This document shows positions 25,619 to 34,218 of a stretch of 64,000 bases of DNA, in pieces. The stretch comes from Dysgonamonadaceae bacterium (GTDB lineage: Bacteria; Bacteroidota; Bacteroidia; Bacteroidales; Dysgonomonadaceae). Position 1 is the stretch's first letter, and every line of letters starts with the position of its first letter. The position numbers and the translations under genes are program-made. The DNA is taken from positions 26,150-90,149 of the forward strand of contig JAIRUA010000010.1 in the NCBI GenBank assembly GCA_031254645.1. The letters run 5' to 3'. The notes under the pieces were generated by a model. The model searched no databases. It saw only the letters and a list, made by a program, of their open reading frames with translations, and had not been told where the DNA came from.

Positions 25619-28102
25619 ATGAAAACCAATCACGAACTGCAATTAGCACACGATTTCATTCGATATACGGGTAAACACATATTCCTGACCGGAAAAGCCG
25701 GAACAGGAAAAACCACTTTTTTACGTCAATTGCGTGAAACGCTTCCGAAACGAATGGCGGTGGTAGCACCAACCGGCGTGGCGGCAATCAATGCGCGCGG
25801 CGTAACCATTCATTCGTTTTTTCAACTACCCTTTGGCCCTGTTTTAGGCGAATTTAAACCCGAACAAATGCGGTTTAACAAAGAAAAAATCAATATCATC
25901 AGAAGTCTTGATTTGCTCGTGATTGACGAAATCAGTATGGTACGCGCCGATTTATTAGACGGAATCGACAATGTTTTGCGGCGTTTTCGCGACCGAAGCA
26001 AACCTTTTGGCGGCGTGCAATTGTTGATGATTGGCGATTTACAGCAACTTGCGCCGGTGGCAAAAGATCACGAATGGGAGTTGTTGAAACCGTATTACGA
26101 TACGATCTATTTTTTCAGCAGCCGAGCACTTCGTGAAACATCTTTTGTGGGAATTGAGTTGCTCGAAGTTTTTCGTCAGCAAGACAATCACTTTATCTCT
26201 ATCCTCAATAAAGTACGCGAAAATTGCCTTGATGCCGAAACGCTTATTTCGCTCAACAAACGATATATTCCTAATTTTCAACCAAAAGACGAAGACGGAT
26301 ACATCACGCTTTGTACACACAACGCACAGGCGCAACACATCAACGAAGGGAAACTTCGCGTCTTGCCCGCCCAAGAAACCTCTTTTACAGCAAAAGTGTC
26401 GGGTAATTTTCCCGAATTTTCCTATCCAACAGATTTTGAACTGACATTAAAGGAAGGCGCACAAGTGATGTTTGTGAAGAACGACCCCTCGCGAGAAAAA
26501 CTGTTTTACAATGGAAAAATCGGACAGATTATCGACATTTCGGAAGAGGGAATTTCGGTGCAATGTACTGATGAAGAACTGCCTATCTTTGTTACGCCAC
26601 TCACTTGGGACAATGTAAAATACATACTAAACGCCGACACAAATGATATTACTGAAAGCATCGAAGGCACATTTACCCAATATCCGCTCAAATTGGCGTG
26701 GGCAATTACCATTCACAAAAGTCAAGGTTTGACGTTTGAAAAAGCGGTCATTTCAGCCGAAGCATCGTTTGCACACGGACAGGTGTATGTGGCTTTGAGT
26801 CGTTGCAAAACCCTCGAAGGAATGGTTTTAAGTACACCCATTCGCAACGAAAACATTCTGAGCGACAACAAAGTAAATGGATTCACGAAACACATTGAAC
26901 AAAATCGACCTGATGCGAATCAACTCAATCTTGCCCGAATCACTTATCAACACGAGCTTTTGCGAGAATTGTTTTTATTTCAAGGTTTACAAAAAAGATT
27001 GTCGTACGTGCTAAAAATAATGGAGGAAAACAGGGGTAGTTTTCCCGATTTTATGCACAAACTTTTTGACGTTACATCTCTGAAAACCAATATTATTGAC
27101 GTATCAAACAGTTTTCAGAATCAAATAAATACGTTGCTTGCCACAGAATCCGATGTGGAAAAAAATGTTGCTTTGCAGGAGCGAATTGCCAAAGCATCTC
27201 CCTACTTTTCGGAGAAAATTGCCACAATCCTTGTTTCACCGTTAGAAAAAATGGATTTAAACATTGATAATAAAACGATTAAGAAGCAGCTGACAGATGC
27301 CGTCGGTCGTCTGTCGGAAGATTTGCGCGTAAAAAAAGAAAGTCTTATTGCTTCATGCGACGGCTTTTCGCTCGTTGCACTACAAAATGCCAAAGCGGTG
27401 GCAATGATTGGGATAGACAAAAAAGCTGAGAAAAGGAAAGCAGCGACAGAAAAGAAAATATCTGTGGAAACGGATTTCGATGAGAGCAACATTTCGCACC
27501 GTGCACTATTTGATGAACTACGGAGTTGGCGCTTCGAAAAAGCCAAAGAACAAGAAGTACCTGCTTACATTATTTTCTCTCAAAAGTCTCTTTACGGGCT
27601 CGTTACATACCTACCTATTAACCTCAAAGAAATCGCAACAATCAAAGGTTTTGGAAACGTGAAAACAGAACAGTATGGCGCAGAAATAGTTGAAATAATC
27701 CGGGCATATCGCGAGATAAATGGCATCGAAGAAGATCAGATGCGAATACCCGAAATTTCCGAAAGGAAAGAAAAAAATGCAAAGAAAGAACAGAAAGAAA
27801 GTACCAAATCCATTTCGTATCGAATGTATAAAGAGGGTAAGAGTATTGACGAAATCGCTGCCGAACGTGGGTTTGTTTCTTCGACCATTGAGGGACATTT
27901 GGCGCATTATGTTGCTTCCGGCGAGTTGGATATTCTTGATTTTATTTCACCGGAGAAATTGCAGTTAATCTGTGATTATTTCAAGGGAACAAAAGACCAA
28001 AGTCCTGGTTTGGCACGTGAGGTTTTGGGAGATTCGGTTTCTTATGGGGAGTTACGGATGGTGCAGGATTGGTTGAAGGGTAAGGAGTTGGAGGGAGCAT
28101 AA
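25619..28102 (+). CDS. Pif1-like helicase with HRDC and C-terminal helix-turn-helix domains
   Basis: An 827-residue protein. The N-terminal helicase has Walker A LTGKAGTGKTTFLR (about 22-35), motif Ia VAPTGVAAINARG, the Q/S motif IHSFFQLPFG, Walker B LLVIDEISMVRADLLD and GDLQQLAPV. The second RecA half ends with AWAITIHKSQGLTFEKAVI and VYVALSRCKTLEG. A long helical region follows, then an HRDC domain (about 625-705, LFDELRSWRFEKAKEQEVPA) and a C-terminal helix-turn-helix region (about 735-825, YKEGKSIDEIAAERGFV). Pif1-type enzymes unwind DNA at stalled forks, G-quadruplexes or recombination intermediates. This three-part design is frequent in Bacteroidota. It follows the ABC gene by 21 bases. 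Confidence 0.92.
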   Translation: MKTNHELQLAHDFIRYTGKHIFLTGKAGTGKTTFLRQLRETLPKRMAVVAPTGVAAINARGVTIHSFFQLPFGPVLGEFKPEQMRFNKEKINIIRSLDLLVIDEISMVRADLLDGIDNVLRRFRDRSKPFGGVQLLMIGDLQQLAPVAKDHEWELLKPYYDTIYFFSSRALRETSFVGIELLEVFRQQDNHFISILNKVRENCLDAETLISLNKRYIPNFQPKDEDGYITLCTHNAQAQHINEGKLRVLPAQETSFTAKVSGNFPEFSYPTDFELTLKEGAQVMFVKNDPSREKLFYNGKIGQIIDISEEGISVQCTDEELPIFVTPLTWDNVKYILNADTNDITESIEGTFTQYPLKLAWAITIHKSQGLTFEKAVISAEASFAHGQVYVALSRCKTLEGMVLSTPIRNENILSDNKVNGFTKHIEQNRPDANQLNLARITYQHELLRELFLFQGLQKRLSYVLKIMEENRGSFPDFMHKLFDVTSLKTNIIDVSNSFQNQINTLLATESDVEKNVALQERIAKASPYFSEKIATILVSPLEKMDLNIDNKTIKKQLTDAVGRLSEDLRVKKESLIASCDGFSLVALQNAKAVAMIGIDKKAEKRKAATEKKISVETDFDESNISHRALFDELRSWRFEKAKEQEVPAYIIFSQKSLYGLVTYLPINLKEIATIKGFGNVKTEQYGAEIVEIIRAYREINGIEEDQMRIPEISERKEKNAKKEQKESTKSISYRMYKEGKSIDEIAAERGFVSSTIEGHLAHYVASGELDILDFISPEKLQLICDYFKGTKDQSPGLAREVLGDSVSYGELRMVQDWLKGKELEGA

Positions 28103-28159
28103 CTCTGCCTCTCCAATATTATTCTATCAAATCTTGTCGATTGACTGTTGTAAGGTAAT

Positions 28160-28206
28160 CGGTTGTGTCTCAAACTAACTGAATCAGTTAGTTTGAGACA
28201 TAGCCG
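28160..28206. repeat. Long perfect hairpin between convergent genes
   Basis: A 17-base perfect stem (28166-28182 with 28184-28200, one base between) is lengthened to 28160-28206 by further pairs that include two G-U wobbles, which suggests selection at the RNA level. It lies between the convergent helicase and recombinase genes. No T run follows on either strand, so a standard terminator is uncertain; it might also be a remnant of a mobile-element end. Confidence 0.75.
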
Positions 28207-28254
28207 AATATACTTTTATGAACAAGATGAAAGCAGAAAACTTCATCACAACGC

Positions 28255-29181
28255 CTATCTCAATATTTTCGCCATTTGCTCAATACACTTTTTCTTTTGT
28301 TCCAAATTTGGGTGAACATAGAGGTTTAGCGTTGTACTGATATTAGAATGCCCAAGAATGACGCTAACGGTTTTGTAATCACAATTGCTTTCAATACAAC
28401 GAGTGGCGAAACTGTGGCGTAAGCCGTGAAATTTCAGTTCGGGGATGTTCAGGTTCTGCATCATTTTTTTGTAATAGTTACGATAGGTACGTGGTTCAGT
28501 TGGTTTTGCGTCGTTTGTGAGAATGAAAAAATTGCTATTCATTATCTTTTTGAGCGGTTTGAGTATTTTCAATAAATCTTTGGTCATCGGGATGTCGCGA
28601 ATGGAGTTTTTTGTTTTGGGTGTATCCAGTAAAAGCTCTGTATGTCGCTTACCGTTTTCTATAATGTAAATGCGTTGAATTGTTTTCCGAACAGCGATAA
28701 TTCCGTTTTCGGTATCAATGTCGCTCCAAGTCAAGGCACAGATTTCACCAATACGTATACCTGTGCTGAGGCAAATGTAAACACCTAAATTTCTGAATGT
28801 AAAATTCTCTTGTACATAATTCATTATTCGTTTTTGATTGGTACGACTCAATACTTCAATACCTTGTTTTTCTCTTTCGGTAGGAAATTGAATTTCGAGT
28901 GGCGTATAATCAATCAGTTTGTTTTTCGAACCGAATTTCAAAACCATTTTCAACACGATTAAAATGTCTTTGATTGTTTTTTGACTTAATCCTTCTGATA
29001 GTTTTTGAAAAACAAAGGCTTGTACGTCATACTCCTCAACGCTGACACTATTACCAAACACGGGTAATAAATGATTTTCTACCAGCAAGATATATGCCGA
29101 ATAACTTGATTTTTTGACGTACTGTTTTTTATCGGCTTTCCATAAGCCGATAATTTCTGAAATTGTTTTTTGATTTTGCAT
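28255..29181 (-). CDS. Tyrosine recombinase (site-specific integrase) of the hsdS invertible locus
   Basis: A 308-residue recombinase. The N-terminal SAM-like core-binding domain covers about 5-95, and the catalytic domain about 110-300. The catalytic set is visible: Arg in STGIRIGEICALTW, the HGLRHSFATR motif, HSNISTTLNLYVHP with the nucleophilic Tyr near 287. It lies directly beside the two opposed hsdS genes, and no phage genes are present. In known Bacteroides and other systems of this layout the recombinase inverts hsdS segments, so that is the probable job here. Its start is 76 bases from the left inverted repeat. Confidence 0.9.
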   Translation of the reverse strand: MQNQKTISEIIGLWKADKKQYVKKSSYSAYILLVENHLLPVFGNSVSVEEYDVQAFVFQKLSEGLSQKTIKDILIVLKMVLKFGSKNKLIDYTPLEIQFPTEREKQGIEVLSRTNQKRIMNYVQENFTFRNLGVYICLSTGIRIGEICALTWSDIDTENGIIAVRKTIQRIYIIENGKRHTELLLDTPKTKNSIRDIPMTKDLLKILKPLKKIMNSNFFILTNDAKPTEPRTYRNYYKKMMQNLNIPELKFHGLRHSFATRCIESNCDYKTVSVILGHSNISTTLNLYVHPNLEQKKKCIEQMAKILR

Positions 29182-29239
29182 AAAGTTTGAATGTTTAATT
29201 AGTAGTTTATTTTATCGCAAATAAGATAAGAAAAAATAC

Positions 29240-30436
29240 TTGAAAGGCAAAATCTTCAATTTTCCAAATTTGAGATTTTCAAATAGCATTTGGGAAAAAT
29301 ACAGAGTTTCAGATTTATTGGAGTTCTTCACAACAAACTCATTATCTTGGGAACATTTAGAGTATGGCACAGAGAATTTGTATAACCTGCATTATGGGTT
29401 AATTCACAAGGGTGCGCCAATTCAAATAGATACTAATAATTTTCAGTTGCCGAACATTATTGAAGAATTTACGCCTAAGAAATATACTTTGTGTAAAAAT
29501 GGCGACGTGTCTTTTGCTGACGCTTCGGAAGACACAAATGACGTAGCAAAAACGGCTGAGTTTTTTAATTGCAATGATAAGAAAATTGTATGTGGCTTGC
29601 ATACAATACACGGGCGTGATAAACTTGATATAACTGTAAGAGGATTTAAAGGTTATGCGTTTTCTTCTGTTGCATTTCGCAATCAAATAAGACGATTGGC
29701 GCAAGGGACAAAGGTATATTCGGTAAGTCCGAAAACTTTTAGCGAATGCTTCATTGGTGTTCCTTCAAAAGAAGAACAAACAAGAATCGCTCATTTGTTA
29801 CAACTTACTGACGAGCGTGTTTTATCGCAAATCCAAATAATAGAGGGACTTCAATCACTAATGAAAGGTTTGAGTGAAAAGTTGTTTTCTCAAAAGTTAA
29901 GATTTAAAGATGATAACGGAAATGATTTTCCTGATTGGGAAATGACAAAGTTAGGAGGTATTGCAACTATCACAACAGGTTCTTCAAACAGGGAAGATTC
30001 TATTTTAGACGGCAAATATACTTTCTTTGATAGGTCGCAAGATATTAGAACAAGTCATAGATATTTATTTGACAAAGAGGCTGTAATCGTCCCTGGTGAA
30101 GGACAAGAGTTTATCCCTCAACATTATATTGGCAAATTTGACCTACACCAAAGAGCATATGCTATTTTCGATTTTGTTAATATCAATGGTAAGTTTTTGT
30201 ATTATTACATATTGAGCAATGATAAACACTTGCAATCACAAGCAGTTGGTTCAACTGTAAAATCGTTAAGATTGCCTATGTTTCAATCTATGCCTATAGA
30301 AGTCCCTCATTTTCAAGAACAAATGAAAATCGCAAATTTTCTTTCTGCCATTGACGAAAAGTTAGAAATAGAAAAACAGATATTGCAAAAATATACCGAA
30401 CAAAAAAAGTATTTGCTTGCCAATATGTTTATATAA
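29240..30436 (+). CDS. hsdS: Type I restriction specificity subunit, silent inverted copy
   Basis: This frame encodes a full HsdS-like chain of about 398 residues with two target-recognition domains (about 15-170 and 225-360), each followed by a conserved helical spacer (EEQTRIAHLLQL to LMKGLSEKLF, and the final EEQ-like region ending KKYLLANMFI). The only upstream start is TTG at 29240, and there is no promoter or ribosome site, so it is probably a storage copy. Its residues FPNLRF near the N-terminus come from the 21-base repeat shared with the expressed copy. Inversion would join it in frame to the hsdS start at 31637. Its 3' end overlaps that of the expressed copy by 8 bases. Confidence 0.85.
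   Translation: MKGKIFNFPNLRFSNSIWEKYRVSDLLEFFTTNSLSWEHLEYGTENLYNLHYGLIHKGAPIQIDTNNFQLPNIIEEFTPKKYTLCKNGDVSFADASEDTNDVAKTAEFFNCNDKKIVCGLHTIHGRDKLDITVRGFKGYAFSSVAFRNQIRRLAQGTKVYSVSPKTFSECFIGVPSKEEQTRIAHLLQLTDERVLSQIQIIEGLQSLMKGLSEKLFSQKLRFKDDNGNDFPDWEMTKLGGIATITTGSSNREDSILDGKYTFFDRSQDIRTSHRYLFDKEAVIVPGEGQEFIPQHYIGKFDLHQRAYAIFDFVNINGKFLYYYILSNDKHLQSQAVGSTVKSLRLPMFQSMPIEVPHFQEQMKIANFLSAIDEKLEIEKQILQKYTEQKKYLLANMFI
29258..29278 (+). repeat. Left inverted repeat of the hsdS switch
   Basis: A 21-base sequence starting AATTTTCCAAATTT is identical to the reverse complement of 31590-31610. It encodes the start of FPNLRF in the same frame in both copies. Confidence 0.85.
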
Positions 30437-31637
30437 ACATTTGGTTAAGAAGATATTTCTTTTGTTTTTGATATTCGGAAAGTAATTTTTGCTCAATGGT
30501 TAATTTTTCAGAAAGTGCATTTAATGCTGTCGAAGTTTTCTTTTGATTTTGGATAGTTGGAGTTTTGAATTTCTTTTTCAAAAAATCCGTTTTCTGTAAA
30601 TTAAACCTTGTGCTACCTTGTGCAAAAGGATATGCAATTTTTCTGAATTGCTTACAAGAAAATAGATAAGGCGTATATTCGGGCAACAATGTATCAAAAT
30701 CATTAGGTCGGTAGCCAAAGCAAAAACTATTCAAATAAAGTTCATCGCTGTTTCCTAAATATACCGCACTCATTCCAACTTCTTGCGGTGTTTCCGACGA
30801 AACTGTAAATAAGACATCACCATATTGTACTTTATTTTGTGTTTCGTTTTTGTCAATATTTACATACTGCACCATACTTTCGTCAACTACAATGTTCTTG
30901 TAAACATTCATATAAGTAATAAAAGGCTTTCCGCTTCCAAAATCTTCCGCGCTTTTTCCCAAAAGTCCGGAGTACGACGTTCCAAGTTGTTGTAAAGATA
31001 TTTCTATTTCATTTCCGTATAATTCTTTGAGATTATTATTTAACCCTCTCATTAGTGATTTTAACTGCTCAATTATTTGGATCTGGGTTGAAATGCGCTC
31101 GTCGAGTAAAGTCAGGAAATGACCTATCTTTTTCTGCTCTTTAATGTTAGTTGAATAGTTATTTAATTCTTCAAAAACAGATTTTGAAATAATAGGTAAA
31201 ACTTGTTGGGATACAGCAGATAAATATTTAGAAACTTGACTACTGATTGCGTAGTAAACAAAATTGCAATCAAAATTATCATTTACAATAACGGAATTGA
31301 TTTGTTGATTTGTTGCCATTTCCTCTGCTGCCATTCCCATTTTTCCGATAATGCCAATACAAGTTACTAAAATTGAACCTTTAGGCAGTTTTCGAGTTTT
31401 TTTGAAGCCTTTTTCAGACAGCATTGTTTTTGTGTCAGTTATGTATTTCGACTTTCCTAAATCGGTAGGCGAAGCCCATAAATAATCACTACCGTAGTTA
31501 TCAGTATCTTTTGTTGGTGGTGTATTACCGGTTACAATAATGCCAAAATCTTTTATTTTGATTTTTTCCCATTCCCCCTCAGACTCCCCAAATCTCAAAT
31601 TTGGAAAATTCCCATCTTTTTTACTTTTTGCTTTCAT
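30429..31637 (-). CDS. hsdS: Type I restriction specificity subunit HsdS, expressed copy
   Basis: A 402-residue subunit that selects the two half-sites of the recognition sequence and docks HsdM and HsdR. The first target-recognition domain covers about 20-155, the central conserved helices include KEQKKIGHFLTLLDERISTQ (about 165-184), the second domain covers about 205-355, and the end is KKYLLNQMFI. It lies 38 bases after hsdM on the same strand, so it is the copy now transcribed. The start MKAKSKKDG and then NFPNLRF straddles the right inverted repeat. Outside the repeats and spacers the recognition domains are quite unlike those of the silent copy, so the two should read different DNA targets. 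Confidence 0.92.
   Translation of the reverse strand: MKAKSKKDGNFPNLRFGESEGEWEKIKIKDFGIIVTGNTPPTKDTDNYGSDYLWASPTDLGKSKYITDTKTMLSEKGFKKTRKLPKGSILVTCIGIIGKMGMAAEEMATNQQINSVIVNDNFDCNFVYYAISSQVSKYLSAVSQQVLPIISKSVFEELNNYSTNIKEQKKIGHFLTLLDERISTQIQIIEQLKSLMRGLNNNLKELYGNEIEISLQQLGTSYSGLLGKSAEDFGSGKPFITYMNVYKNIVVDESMVQYVNIDKNETQNKVQYGDVLFTVSSETPQEVGMSAVYLGNSDELYLNSFCFGYRPNDFDTLLPEYTPYLFSCKQFRKIAYPFAQGSTRFNLQKTDFLKKKFKTPTIQNQKKTSTALNALSEKLTIEQKLLSEYQKQKKYLLNQMFI
31590..31610 (-). repeat. Right inverted repeat of the hsdS switch
   Basis: Exact 21-base reverse complement of 29258-29278, placed nine codons after the hsdS ATG at 31637. Confidence 0.85.
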
Positions 31638-31675
31638 CTTGATTTTTTTATTTCCTACGTATGAAACATTAAGGA

Positions 31676-33214
31676 TTACATAATCCCCAACTCTTTCAAA
31701 TACACTTCAATTTCCTTATCCAACTCCGCACGTTTTATTTCCAGAGTTTTAATTTCGGACATTACGACTTGAATATCAATTTCTTCTTCCTCTTCAAATG
31801 TATCCACATAGCGTGGAATATTGAGGTTGAAATCGTTGTCGCGAATTTCTTGCAAGGTAGCAGCGTGGCTGTACTTTTCTATTTCGGCGCGATTGCGGTA
31901 GGTCTCAATGATTTTAGCAATATGTTCGGGACGAAGTTTGTTTTGCGTTTTGATTTTTTCAAACTCCTTACTCGCATCAATAAACAGAATATTGTCGTCT
32001 TCTTTGCGACATTTTTTGATAACAAGAATACAAGTCGGAATGGTTGTACCGTAAAAAATATTTGCCGGAAGACCGATAATGGCATCAATGCAATTTTTCT
32101 TTTCAATCAAAAACTGACGAATTTTTCCTTCCGAAGCACCACGAAAAAGTATTCCGTGCGGAGCCACACAAGCCATTGTGCCCGTGTCGTCCAAATGGTG
32201 AATCATATGCAGAATGAAAGCATAATCGGCTTTCGATTTTGGGGCAAGAACGCCGGCTTTGCTGAAACGGTCATCGGTGTTGAATTTGTCTGCCGCGCTC
32301 CAATCTGCCGAAAAAGGCGGATTCGCAACAACGGCTTCAAACTGCTGATCTTCAAATTGATCTGACTCGATGGTGTCGCCGTTTTCAATTCTAAAGTCAG
32401 TGTATTTAATGCCGTGCAAAATCATATTCATTCGACAAAGGTTGAAGGTCGTCGGATTTTTTTCCTGTCCGAAAATTTGGTCTGCTTTTCCGCTTTTTGC
32501 CGTGCGTAACAACAGCGAACCGCTTCCGCAAGTGGGGTCATATACGTTCTTCAGGCGATTTTTTCCTGTGATTACAATTTCTGCCAAAATCTCGCTCACT
32601 TCTTGCGGCGTGTAAAATTCGCCTGCTTTTTTGCCTGCGCCTGCGGCAAATTGAGAAATCATATATTCGTAGGCATCGCCCAGAATATCAATATCGTGCG
32701 CATCGCACAAACCGAAATCGATTCCATTGAGCGCAACGAGGACATCACTAATCAGGCGGTCTTTTTCTTTGGTCGTTTTTCCCAGTTTTGGCGACGCCAA
32801 ATCAATATCGGAAAACAAGCCGCCGAAATCGTCCTGACTGTCTTGTCCAAGCGTGCTGTCTTCGATTTTTTTCAACGAACGTTCCAACTGAGGAATAATT
32901 TCGCCTTTGCCAATCTGCGAAATGATTGTTGAATAGAGGTATTCCGGTTCTACGAAATAGCCCAAATCTTGAATACATTCTTCTTTCAACTCCGCTTTCA
33001 GTTCTTCGTCGTTGCTTACCCACGCTTCGGCAAAAGTTAAATCATCTTCGGCAAGTGCTTCATTTATATGTAATTCTATTTTTTCGGAAAGGTATTTGTA
33101 GAAAATAAATCCCAGTGTGAAATACATAAAATCGCTGGCGGACATATTGCCGCGCAGAGTGTTTGCCACTGTCCAAAGTTGGCTGCGGAGTTTTTGTTGG
33201 AGTTCTTCGCTCAT
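31676..33214 (-). CDS. hsdM: Type I DNA methyltransferase subunit HsdM
   Basis: A 512-residue adenine-N6 methyltransferase subunit. The N-terminal helical domain (about 5-150) includes MSASDFMYFTLGFIFYKYLS. The SAM site has YDPTCGSGSLLLRTAK (about 224-239), and the catalytic motif is NPPFSADW (about 299-306). With HsdS it methylates host DNA, and with HsdR it restricts foreign DNA. Its ATG overlaps the RhuM stop by 4 bases (33211-33214), so translation is coupled. Confidence 0.96.
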   Translation of the reverse strand: MSEELQQKLRSQLWTVANTLRGNMSASDFMYFTLGFIFYKYLSEKIELHINEALAEDDLTFAEAWVSNDEELKAELKEECIQDLGYFVEPEYLYSTIISQIGKGEIIPQLERSLKKIEDSTLGQDSQDDFGGLFSDIDLASPKLGKTTKEKDRLISDVLVALNGIDFGLCDAHDIDILGDAYEYMISQFAAGAGKKAGEFYTPQEVSEILAEIVITGKNRLKNVYDPTCGSGSLLLRTAKSGKADQIFGQEKNPTTFNLCRMNMILHGIKYTDFRIENGDTIESDQFEDQQFEAVVANPPFSADWSAADKFNTDDRFSKAGVLAPKSKADYAFILHMIHHLDDTGTMACVAPHGILFRGASEGKIRQFLIEKKNCIDAIIGLPANIFYGTTIPTCILVIKKCRKEDDNILFIDASKEFEKIKTQNKLRPEHIAKIIETYRNRAEIEKYSHAATLQEIRDNDFNLNIPRYVDTFEEEEEIDIQVVMSEIKTLEIKRAELDKEIEVYLKELGIM

Positions 33215-34218
33215 ATTTTTTTACTATTTTTTTTGATTACTTTTTCTGTACTTTTTATCGCTTCTAAATATGCCTGTTCAACAGGCGAAAGTGTTTTTAC
33301 TTGATATTTCCGATATTCTGTAAGTGCTTTTTCAACTGCTTGTTCGTGCGAAATCGAACCGGCATTTTGCAACGTTTTTTCGCCTGTTGAAATCAAAATA
33401 TTATCCAGCTGACGAATATAGTCTTTCATATACATCGGCTTTTGTTTTATCGCCTGAATTTCTGCAAAGTCAAAATATCCCGAAACAAGATTATTCAAAA
33501 TTTTCAATTCAATGTCGCTTAAATAATTTTTCGCAACGGAAATATCTTTTTGTGTTGGCGCACTTCCTGTAAATGTTGTCAATCCCATAAATGGTTTGTC
33601 GCTATCAGCTCGTGCAAAAATTATCTCTGCTGCTGTATGTCCGTGAGTGGCGTAGTGCAATTTGTTTTGCACGATTTTAAAAAACTGAATGGAAACAGAC
33701 GACTGCGGGTCGTAATCAACACTTGTTGCGTACAAATCAAGCACTTGACGATACATTACTTTTTCCGAAGAACGAATATCGCGGATGCGACCAAGAAGTT
33801 CATACCAATAGCCTCCACCGCCGATATTTTTTAGACGCTCATCATCCATTGTAAAACCTTTGACAATGTATTCCTTTAGCCGTTGCGTAGCCCAAATTCT
33901 AAATTGCGTGGCAATTCGGGATTTTATACGATAACCAAGAGAAATAATTAAGTCAAGATTATAAAATGGCAGCTCTCGCTCAACACTTCTATTTCCTTCA
34001 ATTTGAACTTGTCGGAATTTCCGACAGGTTGCATCCTCGTTTAGTTCTCTCTCTTCAAAAATGTGCTTAATATGCTCTACAACATTTGTTCGCGAAGACT
34101 GAAAAAGTTCTGCCATTTGTTGCTGTGTAAGCCAAATATTCTCGTCTTCCAATCGAACATTCAACGAAACGCTACTGTCTTCATTTTGATAAATGATTAT
34201 CTCGCCTTTGTTATCCAT
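33211..34218 (-). CDS. rhuM: RhuM-family protein inside the restriction operon
   Basis: A 335-residue cytosolic protein of the RhuM family. The N-terminal half has a helix-turn-helix-like stretch (IWLTQQQMAELFQSSRTNVV, residues 28-47) followed by the conserved FYNLDLIISLGYRIKS and FRIWATQRLKEYIVKGF. The C-terminal half is helical. RhuM proteins were named from a Salmonella pathogenicity island, but most relatives sit in type I restriction operons, where their function is unproven. The gene abuts hsdR with no spacer and overlaps hsdM by 4 bases, which shows it is a stable operon member. Confidence 0.88.
   Translation of the reverse strand: MDNKGEIIIYQNEDSSVSLNVRLEDENIWLTQQQMAELFQSSRTNVVEHIKHIFEERELNEDATCRKFRQVQIEGNRSVERELPFYNLDLIISLGYRIKSRIATQFRIWATQRLKEYIVKGFTMDDERLKNIGGGGYWYELLGRIRDIRSSEKVMYRQVLDLYATSVDYDPQSSVSIQFFKIVQNKLHYATHGHTAAEIIFARADSDKPFMGLTTFTGSAPTQKDISVAKNYLSDIELKILNNLVSGYFDFAEIQAIKQKPMYMKDYIRQLDNILISTGEKTLQNAGSISHEQAVEKALTEYRKYQVKTLSPVEQAYLEAIKSTEKVIKKNSKKI

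Larger units (their letters stand above)
29258..31610. other. Invertible hsdS cassette
   Basis: The segment between the two 21-base inverted repeats holds two hsdS genes in convergent orientation. Flipping it would place the other specificity gene behind the fixed start (ATG at 31637 plus nine codons) and the hsdM operon, switching the DNA target of the whole enzyme. A recombinase gene lies at the left edge. Inversion of hsdS genes is a known phase-variation mechanism; that this segment inverts is inference. Confidence 0.8.

Noticed and set aside
29240..30436. The plus-strand hsdS as a dead pseudogene
   Set aside because: The frame is intact across both recognition domains and fits a silent cassette that can be switched on by inversion.
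31769..32365. A 198-codon open frame on the plus strand across hsdM
   Set aside because: It is the antisense shadow of the methyltransferase motifs.
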